A stretch of DNA of 64,000 bases from Bugula neritina. Lineage: Eukaryota > Bryozoa > Gymnolaemata > Cheilostomatida > Bugulidae. A model generated the notes under the pieces. That model was given only the letters and a program-made list of their open reading frames with translations, was not told the origin of the DNA and did not search any database. Both the position numbers and the translations under genes were made by a program. Positions 1-11,014 of the stretch are shown one piece after another. How positions within the stretch are numbered: position 1 is the first letter of the stretch; the number at the start of each line of letters is the position of its first letter. The stretch spans positions 13,914,801 to 13,978,800 of the forward strand of contig OZ037767.1 in the NCBI GenBank assembly GCA_964035545.1, given 5' to 3'.

Positions 1-171
1 ATTATGTTCTGATGATATGCTTAGTTTCAGGAATATAAATATGTGAGACAATGTTGTAGTATGTTTACTACTGGAAGTTTATTTTATGTTTTGTTGTGGC
101 AAACAGTAACTGCTAAGATGTCTAGAGTTTTACTGTGTCATATATTCTATTTCTTACTTTATTATAAGCAG

Positions 172-3100
172 AGGTCTATTTGTTATCTTTTGTCTGACCA
201 TGATGTTTGATATTATTTCAAAAGAGGTAGCCGAGAGGAAGCGGTTGATTAAAGAGTACTTTGCCTACAACGTTACCTTCTTCAGAAATGAGTCGTCGGT
301 AGCGAACCAATCTCGTACCTACAAGGCCATAGCCCGAGATATTCGTGACGAGTTACTCGGGAGAGTCAAAATTATAAAGTACTTCCTTCGAGTCACGCAG
401 TTTGCTCTCGTCTCTTTCTTTCTCATGGTCGTTGTAGTGTGAGTTTCAGTCTTGTTTAAGTAAAGCTTGCTTAAGTTGGCAGAGTTAAATTTTGTAGTTA
501 CACATAAGCGGGATTTCTTGTACATCAGTTCAATATCTCATTTTTGGACAGAGCGGATTTCCCTGTGTGGGAAATCCATCTAATGCGACCTCACATCAAG
601 TTATGCAAATTATAAGCTGATTGAGTGAATTGTAATACTACACTTAGTTTCTAATAGTATAGGAAATAAATTAGTTTCATGAACAATATTCAGTTTGTTT
701 GTTTACGCTGTTTATTTAGGGCTTGTCTGTATTTACGAAAATACCACAAAAAGATTCGCTGTGACAACTTTTACATCAACTCTTTTATCAAGGAGGTAGA
801 CGTTAAGCGGATGCAACTACATCCAGAGAAAGAAAGTATATTCCCGATGACGCTACGTGAAAAGTTCACGTACATTTCACCATGTAAGGTTCTTTTTCAT
901 TTGTGTGTGTCATAGGCTTGTGATTACTGCTTTTATCAATTGTTTTTAGTTTTTAACTTTAGCTTAGCGGTTTTGTGAATTTTTCTCTAAAACAGTATGT
1001 CAGACAGTAATTTTATCGTCAAAAGCAAGTGACTACATTAAAAAGTACCATCTGGTGTCTATATTACAGTGCCTATATTCCAGAGTCTATATTACTGTGT
1101 ATATATTACAGTGTCTATATTACAGTGTTTATATTACAGTGTATATATTACAGTGTTTATATTACAGTCTCTATATTACAGTGTCTATATTACAGAGTAT
1201 CTATATTACAGTGTCTATATTACAGAGTATATATTACAGTGTTTATATTACAGAGTATAGATTACAGTGTCTATATTACAGAGTATCTATATTACAGTGT
1301 CTATATTACAGAGTCTATATTACAGTGTTTATATTACAGCGTCTATATTACAGAGTATATATTACAGAGTCTATATTACAGTGTCTATATCACAGAGTAT
1401 ATATTACAGTGTATATATTACAGTGTATATATTACAGAGTATATATTACAGAGCATATATTACAGTGTCTGTATTACAGAGTATATATAATCTATATAAT
1501 GCAGGGTCCCTGAAAGTTACTGATTATGAGGTCAGCAAGATTCTAGTGAACCTGCTAAAGCTGATACCTCTGCTAGTCAACCTCCTGGTTGTAATTGTGT
1601 GTGATATAGGGCTGTGGTACGCCTTGGATCTCACTAAATCCATCTTCCAGATAGACTACGACACAGGCAGTATGTATGACAGAAAGATTTCAACATGCTT
1701 ATAGGTTTTGGGGTATTTAGGCGTGTTAGGTGATATAGAATATCTTTTTTTTGTAGTAAAACTAGCTGTGCTTGTATTGTAAAGCTCAGGTCTTGGGAAA
1801 GTCAAAATGGAATAGTATACATTGTATATGCTACTGTAAAGGATTTAGTGAAATGATTTCAACTTGTCTATAATTAGTTTTGTTGGTTTAATTAGTTAAT
1901 TGGTGATACTTAAGTTTGAAATATCTTTCGAATGCAGATAGTATGGTAAAATATTTGATAAATTGCTGAATGAGTGTTTACAAAATGGGTATAATAGGTT
2001 TTATACACTAATAATGATGATATAGTTAATGTAACTCAATTACAGTGTTTTATTACTATTGTAAGTGATTTATTTTTGCTTTTTTGTCTGTTTATTTTGT
2101 CTGTCTGTTTTCCTGCGCATATGTCTGTCTGTCTGTCTGTGTGTAGTTCAAGCTGGTGAGTTCGAGACTAAGGTAGAGGGGGATGGACCTATTGGCAAGT
2201 CGTTTAACGAGATAGACCCTATCAAAGACGATTCTTCAGAAGATTATGTTGATGACTGGAATTGTGTCCCCTTCCCCGCTGAGCCGGACTGGGAACTCTA
2301 TAGAAACATGCGTATGTTGTGGGGGAGATAATTTAGAATGTGAAGCATTAAAGTAGAAATATAAGCATTTTTCACTTGGGTTTTTGGTTAATTATCCATT
2401 TCAAACTGTAAATCTGCATAATATGAAATGTTATACCTTAGCAACTTTGTTTGAAAACCAAAACTTAGCCCTATTAAGTAAACCAAAATCTAGTAAAAGC
2501 ATTACTTTTGTTTATTCTCTTCCGGCGTCTCTCTTAATATGGGAGACACTACTCTGTACTAATTAATATTTTTTATACTTTTAGTGTTCATCTTCTTACA
2601 GGTAACTTTGCCATATATCTAATACTCATGGCGTTATTCCAAGGCTATGTTCTTAGACTGAGGCCCATTATCTGTAGCATGTTCTATCCTAAGCGGGCTA
2701 GAGAGAGAGCCATATACTTGTATAGTGAGATTCTACAGACTAGGGGTGGCTTCTTGTCGTACCTCAAAAAACAGGCTAAACTTAGGCTCCTCAAACATGA
2801 AAACATAGAAAAGGTTTGGAAATGGAATGTTCTAGCATTACTTGGTGTGGCTTAGCCTGTGTGCCATGTTCTTTCGTAGCCCTCAATCATATTACATGTA
2901 TTGGACCATGTGCTTGCCTTTTATACACCTAGCTAAGGCTATGCATTTTACTTATTGCAGCAGATCTTCAAATTTATTGGCTAGAATCTCTTTATAGGTG
3001 AGTTTGTGTCAAAGGCTGGGTGCTTCAATACCTCTACTACGTCCCATACTCAATGCCTTAGGCTATGCTCAGAAATACTGTATAGGTTGTGGACAAGCTG

Positions 3101-4830
3101 GGCCGGTTAAAGACATGGAGAATTTCATACATTGCAGAAATTATGGCTGTAAAGGTAGCTTTTCTGTTTACTTGGCGCCTTACTTAGATTACCACTTTTC
3201 AACAAATGGATAAGAGATGAAAAATTCAAATGACCCTGTTTTTAAATTCTCTGGAAGTTGAGAACATGAATAATATTATATGTTTTTTTACAGTTATCGT
3301 TGAAACAATGGAATAGTTTTTAGGTTGTCCCTAAATATTTGACAATTCACTTTTCACTGCTTCACATACTTGCTATATCATCTTAAATTTTTGGCCATGG
3401 CATTAAAAATTTATAAATACTAGCTGTTTTCAAATTCATTGGAATTTAAGGTTACAACATGTTTTTAAAATAATCATGACTCATCAAAGCCAGCGCATAG
3501 CTTTAAAGTTGTAATCAAACATTTGACCATTTTTCTTGTCGCGATTTAACACACATGCTATACTAAATTTTAGAATTATCATTGCCTTTTAACAAATATT
3601 TGCTACTAAATAGAAGTTTTATAAAGTTGTGAGAATATGGTAAAGTTTCATTTAAGCTTTAACAAATCTTTTAAGTCAAATTTTTATTCAACGAATTTAA
3701 GTTGTCGGCTTGTACCTGATAAGTTTTCATCTGGCTTTAATTTTGGAACTTAGAGTTAAAGTATAACTGTTTAGTTTTGGCAAATGATCACTAGAACTGG
3801 TGCTATGTCTGCACCTCAGTCTATTGCACACCTTGACCTTGAACTCTAGGTCAAACAAACACTTACCGACTTTGTGCTACTTGTAGCCATATACTGCAAG
3901 ACGTGCACTAATGACCTGAAGAACACGTGCACTGAGTGTAACAAACCAATAGACTTCAGTTTTATAGAAGTGGACGAGGAACTAGACTCAAGGTGCTTCC
4001 TGTTTCTACTAAATTAATTAAAATACAAATTATAACAACCATGCAATTACTTCTTTGTTTGGTGCAAAAGCTTAAACCTTTCTATTTTTCACACCTTTTG
4101 AGAAAAAGTTTTAAATATCCCACCATTTAGTATTATATCACACTATAATATATTATCATAAAATATCTTGGCATACCATATCTGTACAGGCTGTGCTATA
4201 TTTATACTGTATACAAATTTATAGGTAAAATAGTGTAGAATGCAGTAGTTAAGTTGGCCATATTAATAGTGTAGAAGCTAGTATTTTTTATAATTCTTCT
4301 TCCGTTGTTCATAGAAATATTTAATAATACTTTAGTCACATTGAGTAATAAAATGAGTCACGTTTAGTGATACAATAGTCATATTTTAGTGATGAAGAGG
4401 TGGAAGGTGAGAAAAAGGAAGTGAAAGAAGCTCCGCAACAGAAGGAACTGAAGACAGTTCAGCAGCAAGGAGATATTCTGAAACGTCTGCTGGTTGTTCA
4501 GAAAGAGAAGGTACTGAATATTTTAATAGTAATACTAATATAATATGATTGGCTGTGTTGTAGTGTGTATATTATAGTATACTAGTATAATATATTATAT
4601 TATCTATAATATTATATTATAATATATATTACTTGTGATAGCAGAATGTACTTTTTCACCTAGAAGACTGTAGTCATGTGCATGTAGCTGTTGTCTAGTA
4701 ATGTAATATATTTATATTATAGGTATTTAGTGATACAACATGTAATATATTATATACGTAGTCTATTATAGGTCTTAAATATCATGTTATGTGATTTTAG
4801 CAACTGGCTGTTACTGGAGAAGTTGTATAG
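172..4830 (+). CDS. DC-STAMP domain-containing protein (DCST1/DCST2 family), 3' part of gene
   Basis: Nine phase-consistent exons: 172-438, 720-883, 1505-1669, 2147-2311, 2602-2813, 2998-3154, 3887-3992, 4390-4510, 4801-4830 (stop TAG). The 5' exons lie outside the window. Hydrophobic segments fall at the start of the first exon (GLFVIFCLTMMFDII), at its end (FALVSFFLMVVVV), in exon 3 (LLVNLLVVIVCDIGLWYAL) and in exon 5 (FAIYLILMALF). The next part, LRPIICSMFYPKRARERAIYLY, matches the conserved DC-STAMP C-terminal block. Exons 6-7 then give a cysteine-rich RING-like module (CIGC, CRNYGC, YCKTC, CTEC), followed by an acidic/basic tail. Family knowledge: Drosophila sneaky, worm spe-42/spe-49 and vertebrate DCST1/2 are sperm membrane proteins needed for gamete fusion or sperm breakdown. 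Which paralogue this is cannot be decided from the C-terminal half. Confidence 0.87.
1058..1485. repeat. Minisatellite, ~14-16 bp unit (TGTCTATATTACAG) in DCST intron
   Basis: About 27 copies of a unit containing TATATTACAG, with TGT/TCT/AGT variants, fill most of the intron between the exons ending at 883 and starting at 1505. The unit resembles a 3' splice site (pyrimidine/AT tract, then TTACAG). Open frames across it (YYSVYITE-like) are products of the repeat. Confidence 0.95.
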
Positions 4831-5500
4831 TGATAACTGCACACAGTACGACTGTGAGTACGACTGTCACTACGACTGTGAGTACGACTGTCAAGATGAC
4901 TCATCATACTTCGCAGGATGTTTACAACTAATGAGCACACAACTTCTACTGCTACTTAAAATGCTTATCTGGAATATATTTAACCAAGTCTGGTTCAAGA
5001 GAATGACTCTAGCTATTAGACTTTTATTAAATATTACTTGATATAATTCTTTATAAGCAGTACTATTCAAACTGTTGTATACAGCTGCATTAACGTTTCA
5101 TCCAAAAATTTGGGTAAGTTCTCTGAAGAACATGCTGTTGAGGTTTTAAATCATTGCCTGGGCTCTACGAATTGTATTCAACTGTCTAAAATTTGCCTCA
5201 TTGTCTAAACTTGTATCTGTAGTTAAACCATCTTCTATGATATTCTATTTAAATATTTTTTTGTTAAACCTCAGGCTGTGTTGTTTTTCTCAATATTATT
5301 TTATGCGTAAGTGTCATTTCTTGGCATACCATATGAAATATATATTTTATTTGATCTCGAATTGCTTCAAAAATAAATCATGTTTCAACATAAGCATATG
5401 TTATCTACAAAAGTGTCAGAATATGTCCTTATTATATACAGTGCGACATCAAAAGTTCACTTGAAATCACTAAACTTATTAATTTACTTTGTGAAAAAAT
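4831..5500. other. DCST 3' flank, no further gene
   Basis: Begins with the presumed 3' UTR of the DCST gene. Four 12-bp units of the type TACGACTGTGAG lie at about 4847-4892, followed by unstructured AT-rich DNA. No exon-like open frame with splice sites was found. Confidence 0.6.
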
Positions 5501-5629
5501 GCTAGTTGGAGCCTAAAGTCAAGGGTGGGCGTGTCCTAGAGGCTAGAGCCATATATTACGAAGTATCAACCTGAAACCTAAAACCCAATCAGAATCAGAA
5601 TTTGCTTCTAAATTTAGGCTCCAACTAGC
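5501..5629. mobile_element. 129-bp element with perfect 17-bp inverted ends (MITE or hairpin)
   Basis: The left end GCTAGTTGGAGCCTAAA (5501-5517) is the exact reverse complement of 5613-5629. The 95-bp interior has no reading frame. No clear target-site duplication is visible, so a non-autonomous transposon or a stem-loop locus are both possible. It lies between the convergent 3' ends of the DCST and death-domain genes. Confidence 0.6.
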
Positions 5630-5861
5630 CAGCTTCAATTCATTAAAAAAAAATTATAACTGAGGTTTACAGCTTGTCACGGGTTTTACCAGAACCTTAG
5701 GTCGAGAGGTTAAACTGTTCTATCTGCTCCATTTATCGAATTGATGATATTTTGAGCCAAATTTGCTTCTTCACTAAAGTATTTTTAATAAATATATCTG
5801 TGTTTGCATAATACTGGAGGTGCCTTCATTCTTTAATAATAAATGAGTTGTAAAATTATAG

Positions 5862-8800
5862 TTAATCTACTTGATAAAAATCCGATATTAGCTTTGCTGG
5901 TATCAAGGCATTTATATGTGGATGTTTCAAGTGTCTGTGTAGCATGGTCATAGTGGCGCCTTTACTGTCCTTCCAGAATGTTAGGACTTGCTCCATCGGG
6001 TTCTTCATATTCAACCTCCGCCAGAATTGTATGGTTTCTGAGGACACGCCTATTCTTTGAGCAAACGCTCTCCAATCACCACCTATAAAGGTTGTTTTCT
6101 ATTTAAAACCGATTATTGTAGTACTTGTACAATAATAATAAACAAAGTTCAATATATTATCTATTCACCTAACTTTCAGTTCTTTGTATGACGTAGATGT
6201 CATGAGTACAAAATGAAAGCAATCTTAAAAAGTTTAGTAATATTATGTTTATCATTCACGATGTTGGAATGCATATCTAAACTGAAATTTGTTTGCCAAT
6301 GTATTAACAGCTACAATAATCACACTATCAAATAAAACAATGGGATGTGTATTATATGGCTACTCACCTGTATACTTTTCTAGACTGAGCTCATTGCAAA
6401 GGGCCTGCTTTATTTCAGGTATAAGATATCGGATATGGGTCTCACCACACTGCTTTCTCAAAGGCTATAAAACACATGAAACTTTAAATAGAATAAGCCA
6501 AGCTTTTGCTAGTTACTTTCAAATGATATACGATATAATATAATACTGGCATTATTTTATTAATGGTGAATATTTTGCAAAACAAATTGAGCTCTAAAAT
6601 ATATTGAATTTTTTTTAAACTACAGAGTTATAGCTTGCAGTATGATATCTGTGTGAAATATTTTAGAGGTGCTAAGAACGTTTCACCAAAGTTACTACAG
6701 CAATATTATGTTAGTTATGCAATATAAAAAAACTTCTTGTTTTTTAAATTATTGGCAAAAGAATGGAAGTTGTTTTATATAAAAAATAAAAATGCTTTTC
6801 GTGCAATTTCTGAAAAAAAAGTTGACTGAAGAAGATATATAATAGGAGTTGCTTCACCTCAGTGAGATGAAATGGAGTTATCATACCTTGGTGAAGAGAA
6901 CAGGAGTTGTCATACCTTAGTGAGAAAAAAGGGGGTTGTCATACCTTAGTGAGGGGAAAGGGGGTTGTCTCCATTTCATGAATTATTTCCATAGTATGAC
7001 TAGATCTGGATACAGTCTGATTTTTTGACTTGAGCTTGAATAGGGGATTGTCTGACGGTAATTGACCCATTGGTTTGTCTATATAAACAATCATGCCAAT
7101 AAAGCTTTAAATATTATTATATTTTAATAAACTCACAGTTTTCGTTAGAAATATAAAAGATGGAAATATTATATTGCAGTTATTCTGAGTTACTTTAGTT
7201 ACTTATTTTAATACTTCTCCTTTTATGTAAAAAAATATTTCTTAAAAAAGATTACTTTCAGTATTTTATACTTGAAGTGCGTGTGTAGTCTTTCACAACT
7301 GTAAGATATTCTAAGTAGTTTCAAATTTAATTCACATAATATGCTTGAATGAATGATAAGATTTAAAATGACTTTTATGCTTTAGTAATTCGACACACCT
7401 CATCATTGTGATATAACTTATAGGCTAATATAGTTACCATGGCATAAGTTTTAAACAAATTGCAATTAATACTTTACCGAGAATAAGATCTTGCTTGAGA
7501 CGTTTTAGTATTCTGTAGAGTTCCGGCGTACTTTTAGCTTCTAGGGCTTCTTCTATTCCATTTACACAAGACAGATTTTTCCTCACCATATTCTGATCGA
7601 TAGAATAACATATTGTAATAATATAAAGCGAAATTGCAGTCAGTTTACTTTTGATAAGTTATGATATAGGTTCCTTGGCTGGGTGATGATAGTTTTTACT
7701 ATGATTATATGCACTTCCACACAACTTACAAAGCACAAAAAACTTGTTTTAAAGAAATTCTAAACACTTTTTAACCGTTTTATTATAATGCAAATTTTTT
7801 TTAAAATGCCCCTTAAGTTAAGCCATTATAGAAATATTATATATGAACTATATAAAATATTGGTTAAATTTTTTATTCTAAAAACTCATCATTTGACCAA
7901 CAAACAATTCATAAACCATTATTGATATAAATTATATTATAATTGCAAACTATTCACATTACAATTTAATATTCAAGAGAATCATGCATAAGGTATTCTC
8001 GTTACCTGATAGTTGAAGCTTTGTTGGGAGACTCGAGTTTCCAGATCTTCTATTCTCTGCTCTACCATTGATCTCTTCTCATTGCGTAAGTAGAGATCAT
8101 CAACTAGCATGTATACCATTTCTCTGATGTACTCAGCATTGATATCTACCAGCAAAGATAAATACAAAGCATGTTCTAGCAGTTAATATTGAGTAGACAT
8201 TCAGGCTATATGTTATTTGCAGATCTTAATTTTGAACTATAGATGCAACACGAATTTAAAGAATCCCTGACACACTTTACTTATGCAGTACTATAATATT
8301 CTTATATATGTTAGTTTTCATTTGCATACTGTTTTAAGGTTGGATACATCTTACATTTAAAATAATAATAATTCTACTGTATATACCACTGCTATACACT
8401 ACACATTTTATATACATGGATATATGCTTGTTGCTTAGTTATTTGAGTTTTGAAGACCTTAGCTTATGTTATATGGTGACAGTTACCTAAAATGTGATTA
8501 CATACTTGCACACATACACACCCACCATCAACACATGCACATAAATGCATATCCAACCTTCACTAAAGAAAAATTAGAACAATGTATGCTTAATAAGCTT
8601 TTTCACTGACAAACCAAAACTAATTATTTTGCAGCAAAACAATAAATCCAAAAGTACTACACAGATGTATCATGCAAAGGTGTCATGCATATACTGCAGC
8701 TCTTTCAGAATTTTCTTAAACACAGAATTACGTCTGCTAAGTCACAAGTATAGATAAATAAATGGTAAGAAATTTTGAAGTGTTCGAAACTGTTACTATC

Positions 8801-11014
8801 TTAGATTAGCTGCAAGCAACTTTAAAAGCTTTTATAAAATAAAATTCCATTCAAGGTCAGTTCATTTGGTGTAAGAATAATCATAATGCAAGTTTACAAA
8901 TAATAATACAATGATAATAGATTACAGCAGGGCTTACTTATACAGTTTCCTGTCAAATATAAAAGCACACAGTCATGGTATTAATGAATTGGTAGCTATG
9001 GTATACAGCTGAAATATATATAATATAACTTGGGAATGGTATTAAAATAACAAACTGTATAATTAAGCTCTGATATTTTCTAGATATTATGTTTCTCCTT
9101 GCCCAATGGTTTAATATGGCTATAACAGAATATGATTATTAAAGATCATTAAAAATGTGAGGAAGGGCATATATCTGGCTGAAGCCCCCAGGCTATGCAG
9201 TTTGGAGCAAGTCTATAAATTTTACTGTGAAACTTCTGGCAGAAAACAAAAGAGATTTCAAATCCTATTAAGCCATTTGCCGAAAATATATGCCAACTTT
9301 CGTCAATCAATAAGCTTAACAAATTTATATTTTTGAAGTTAGTTATACCTTTACAAATTTACCTGGTTCATTGTTGTATGCTACACAATGCAGAGAGAAG
9401 TTGAAATATGTTGCTGATTATTAATCTGATTGTTTGGTTTGAAAAACTATGAGGTAAAAATTGTTGTGTCTTTTATAATTGTCACGATTCTAAATTATAA
9501 CTTCTGTTTGATTCTATATATGAATAACTTTCATGAAATAAGTCAGGTGGGGGATCAAATACGTTTGAATAGTTTGTTATTTCAGCTGCCTACCTGCTTT
9601 AACATTCTTCATTAAATGTAAACTTTCAAAATCATAACGGCTCTTTAGTATTAAAGTTTAATTTTTGTAATTTAATTAATTAAGATTAATATTTTAATTA
9701 ATTCAATTTCAAATGCCAATAATGCCTACAACTAGTGATAAGCAAGCGATTTGGTATGATAATTATGCAATCAATTCCTACACTGTTTGCTCACTCTGAA
9801 AGTCTTTAAGACATTTGAATAGCTGTCTGAAGTTTGTCATAAAGCAAACTCTGTGATGTTGTGATATTTACATTGGAATGCTGCCTAAGTCAGCAACTGG
9901 ATCGTATGTCACCATTAAGCAAGTATACACATTGTTTTATGTAAAGGTAAATAAAAAGAGTATGTGTGATATTTTGTATATAGAGAGAGGCCTAGTGTAT
10001 TAATTTTCAAGTACCGTAAAAACATGAAAAGTAAATAAATGTGAATTTCAGTTTTAAAATACAGAAATCTATTTTTGCTGAGCGACCCACAAATAAGAAT
10101 GTTACTCTTGAAAACATGTGTATTTCTTGTTTTGTGAAATAATCAACAGCAATAGCAGAAGGAGCAGCAACAGAAATTGCCTTCTCTCCTTGGAAATAGG
10201 CTACTATCATCACACTATGGTATACTTTATTAAATCGAGAGCTAAAGTTATTATGAGTGGAATTTATTTTCCCAATGCTTAACAACATTTCTAGTCTTGA
10301 CAACAAACGCAACAAAGCAGTAGGGGCTATATATGTAAATAAAACATTCTCTGACAGCTGCTATAATATTGTATTACATCATAATTTGTAGCCTGTACTT
10401 TACTCTTCTATTGTGAAGATTTTCTATGTAAACTTTGGTCTAGGTTATGTAGATTTCTACATCTAACATAATTGGATTATGTAATTGAATTTCCCAGCAA
10501 CACTACCTTAAAAACCTTTTGCCCCCACCATTACACCAAGGAGGCTACTGCAGAGATTACAACACCACATTTCACCCAGTTCTCCAGAATTCTACCCTCC
10601 ACCAGCCCCTTTAACTCTCTCTCACACTACATTTAAGGCTGATAAAGTTTGTAAAAATTCCGCCCAAATCGGGTATTGAACCCACAGACCTCTGGCTTGC
10701 TAGCCAACACGCTAACCACTACACTACGGAGCCTACTGGGGAATCACAGCACAACACTGCCTACCTATAGGGTCATCTACTGGCTCAAGAGGGAACTTCT
10801 CTCTATCTCTGTGTGACAGGATTTCTGGTAGAATTGTGTGTAGTTTAGTCCTCAGTCTCTGTACGTCTGCAATTTTCTGGTCCACGTCTGCTTTGAGTAA
10901 ACTTATCTGTTCATTCAGAGCATCTATTTCCTGTTGTTTCTTGCTGCTTTCTTCTTTGGCCAACTCTAGAGGTGACTGCTTCTTTGCAGATTTACTTCTA
11001 CCACCAGGAGGCAT
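5862..11014 (-). CDS. Coiled-coil and death-domain protein, unassigned
   Basis: Minus-strand exons: 10765-11014 (start ATG), 8006-8145, 7478-7592 (or to 7473), 6368-6464, 5862-6082 (stop TAA). The first ~80 residues are Lys/Ser-rich, then heptad-like (KKQQEIDALNEQISLLKADV), suggesting a coiled coil. Exon 2 and exon 3 are helical and charged. The last ~75 residues (GDWRAFAQRIGVSSETIQFW ... NPMEQVLTFWKDSKGATMTML) have the DWR.LA / W.RR / L..W pattern of death domains such as those of UNC5 and ankyrins. No TM segment or catalytic motif is seen. Phases agree throughout except exon 3 to exon 4. The strong donor (G|GTAAAG) gives phase 1 but exon 4 needs phase 0; the weaker AAA|GTATTA donor restores the frame (275 aa), or a small exon is missing. 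Death-domain proteins usually act as adaptors; the role here is unknown. Confidence 0.72.
6843..6975. repeat. ~29-bp tandem repeat, 4-5 copies
   Basis: Units of the type GGAGTTGTCATACCTTAGTG followed by a purine run are repeated in intron 4 of the death-domain gene. No coding potential. Confidence 0.8.
10500..10740 (-). mobile_element. tRNA-derived SINE-like element
   Basis: On the minus strand the right-hand part reads like a tRNA: an A-box-like GTAGTGTAGTGGTTAGCG and a B-box-like GGGTTCAATACCCG. A non-tRNA body follows, with a second weak A-box-like stretch (TTGGTGTAATGGT) near 10540. The anticodon stem is imperfect and the loop has six bases, so it is not a functional tRNA. It starts about 25 bp into intron 1 of the death-domain gene. 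Related tRNA-like sequences occur at 26617 and 51215. Confidence 0.65.

Noticed and set aside
1029-1704. YYSVYITE-type open frames
   Set aside because: Minisatellite translation; only 1505-1669 is a real DCST exon.
2959-2997. Alternative DCST exon start giving DLQIYWLESLYR
   Set aside because: It needs a phase that the preceding exon cannot supply, while GTG at 2998 joins in phase 0.
4784-5041. 85-codon frame after the DCST gene
   Set aside because: Different frame from the in-phase final exon, which stops at 4830; the repeat YDCEYDC is a 12-bp repeat effect.
10007-10315. 102-codon minus-strand frame
   Set aside because: No splice sites, no family resemblance, AT-rich composition.
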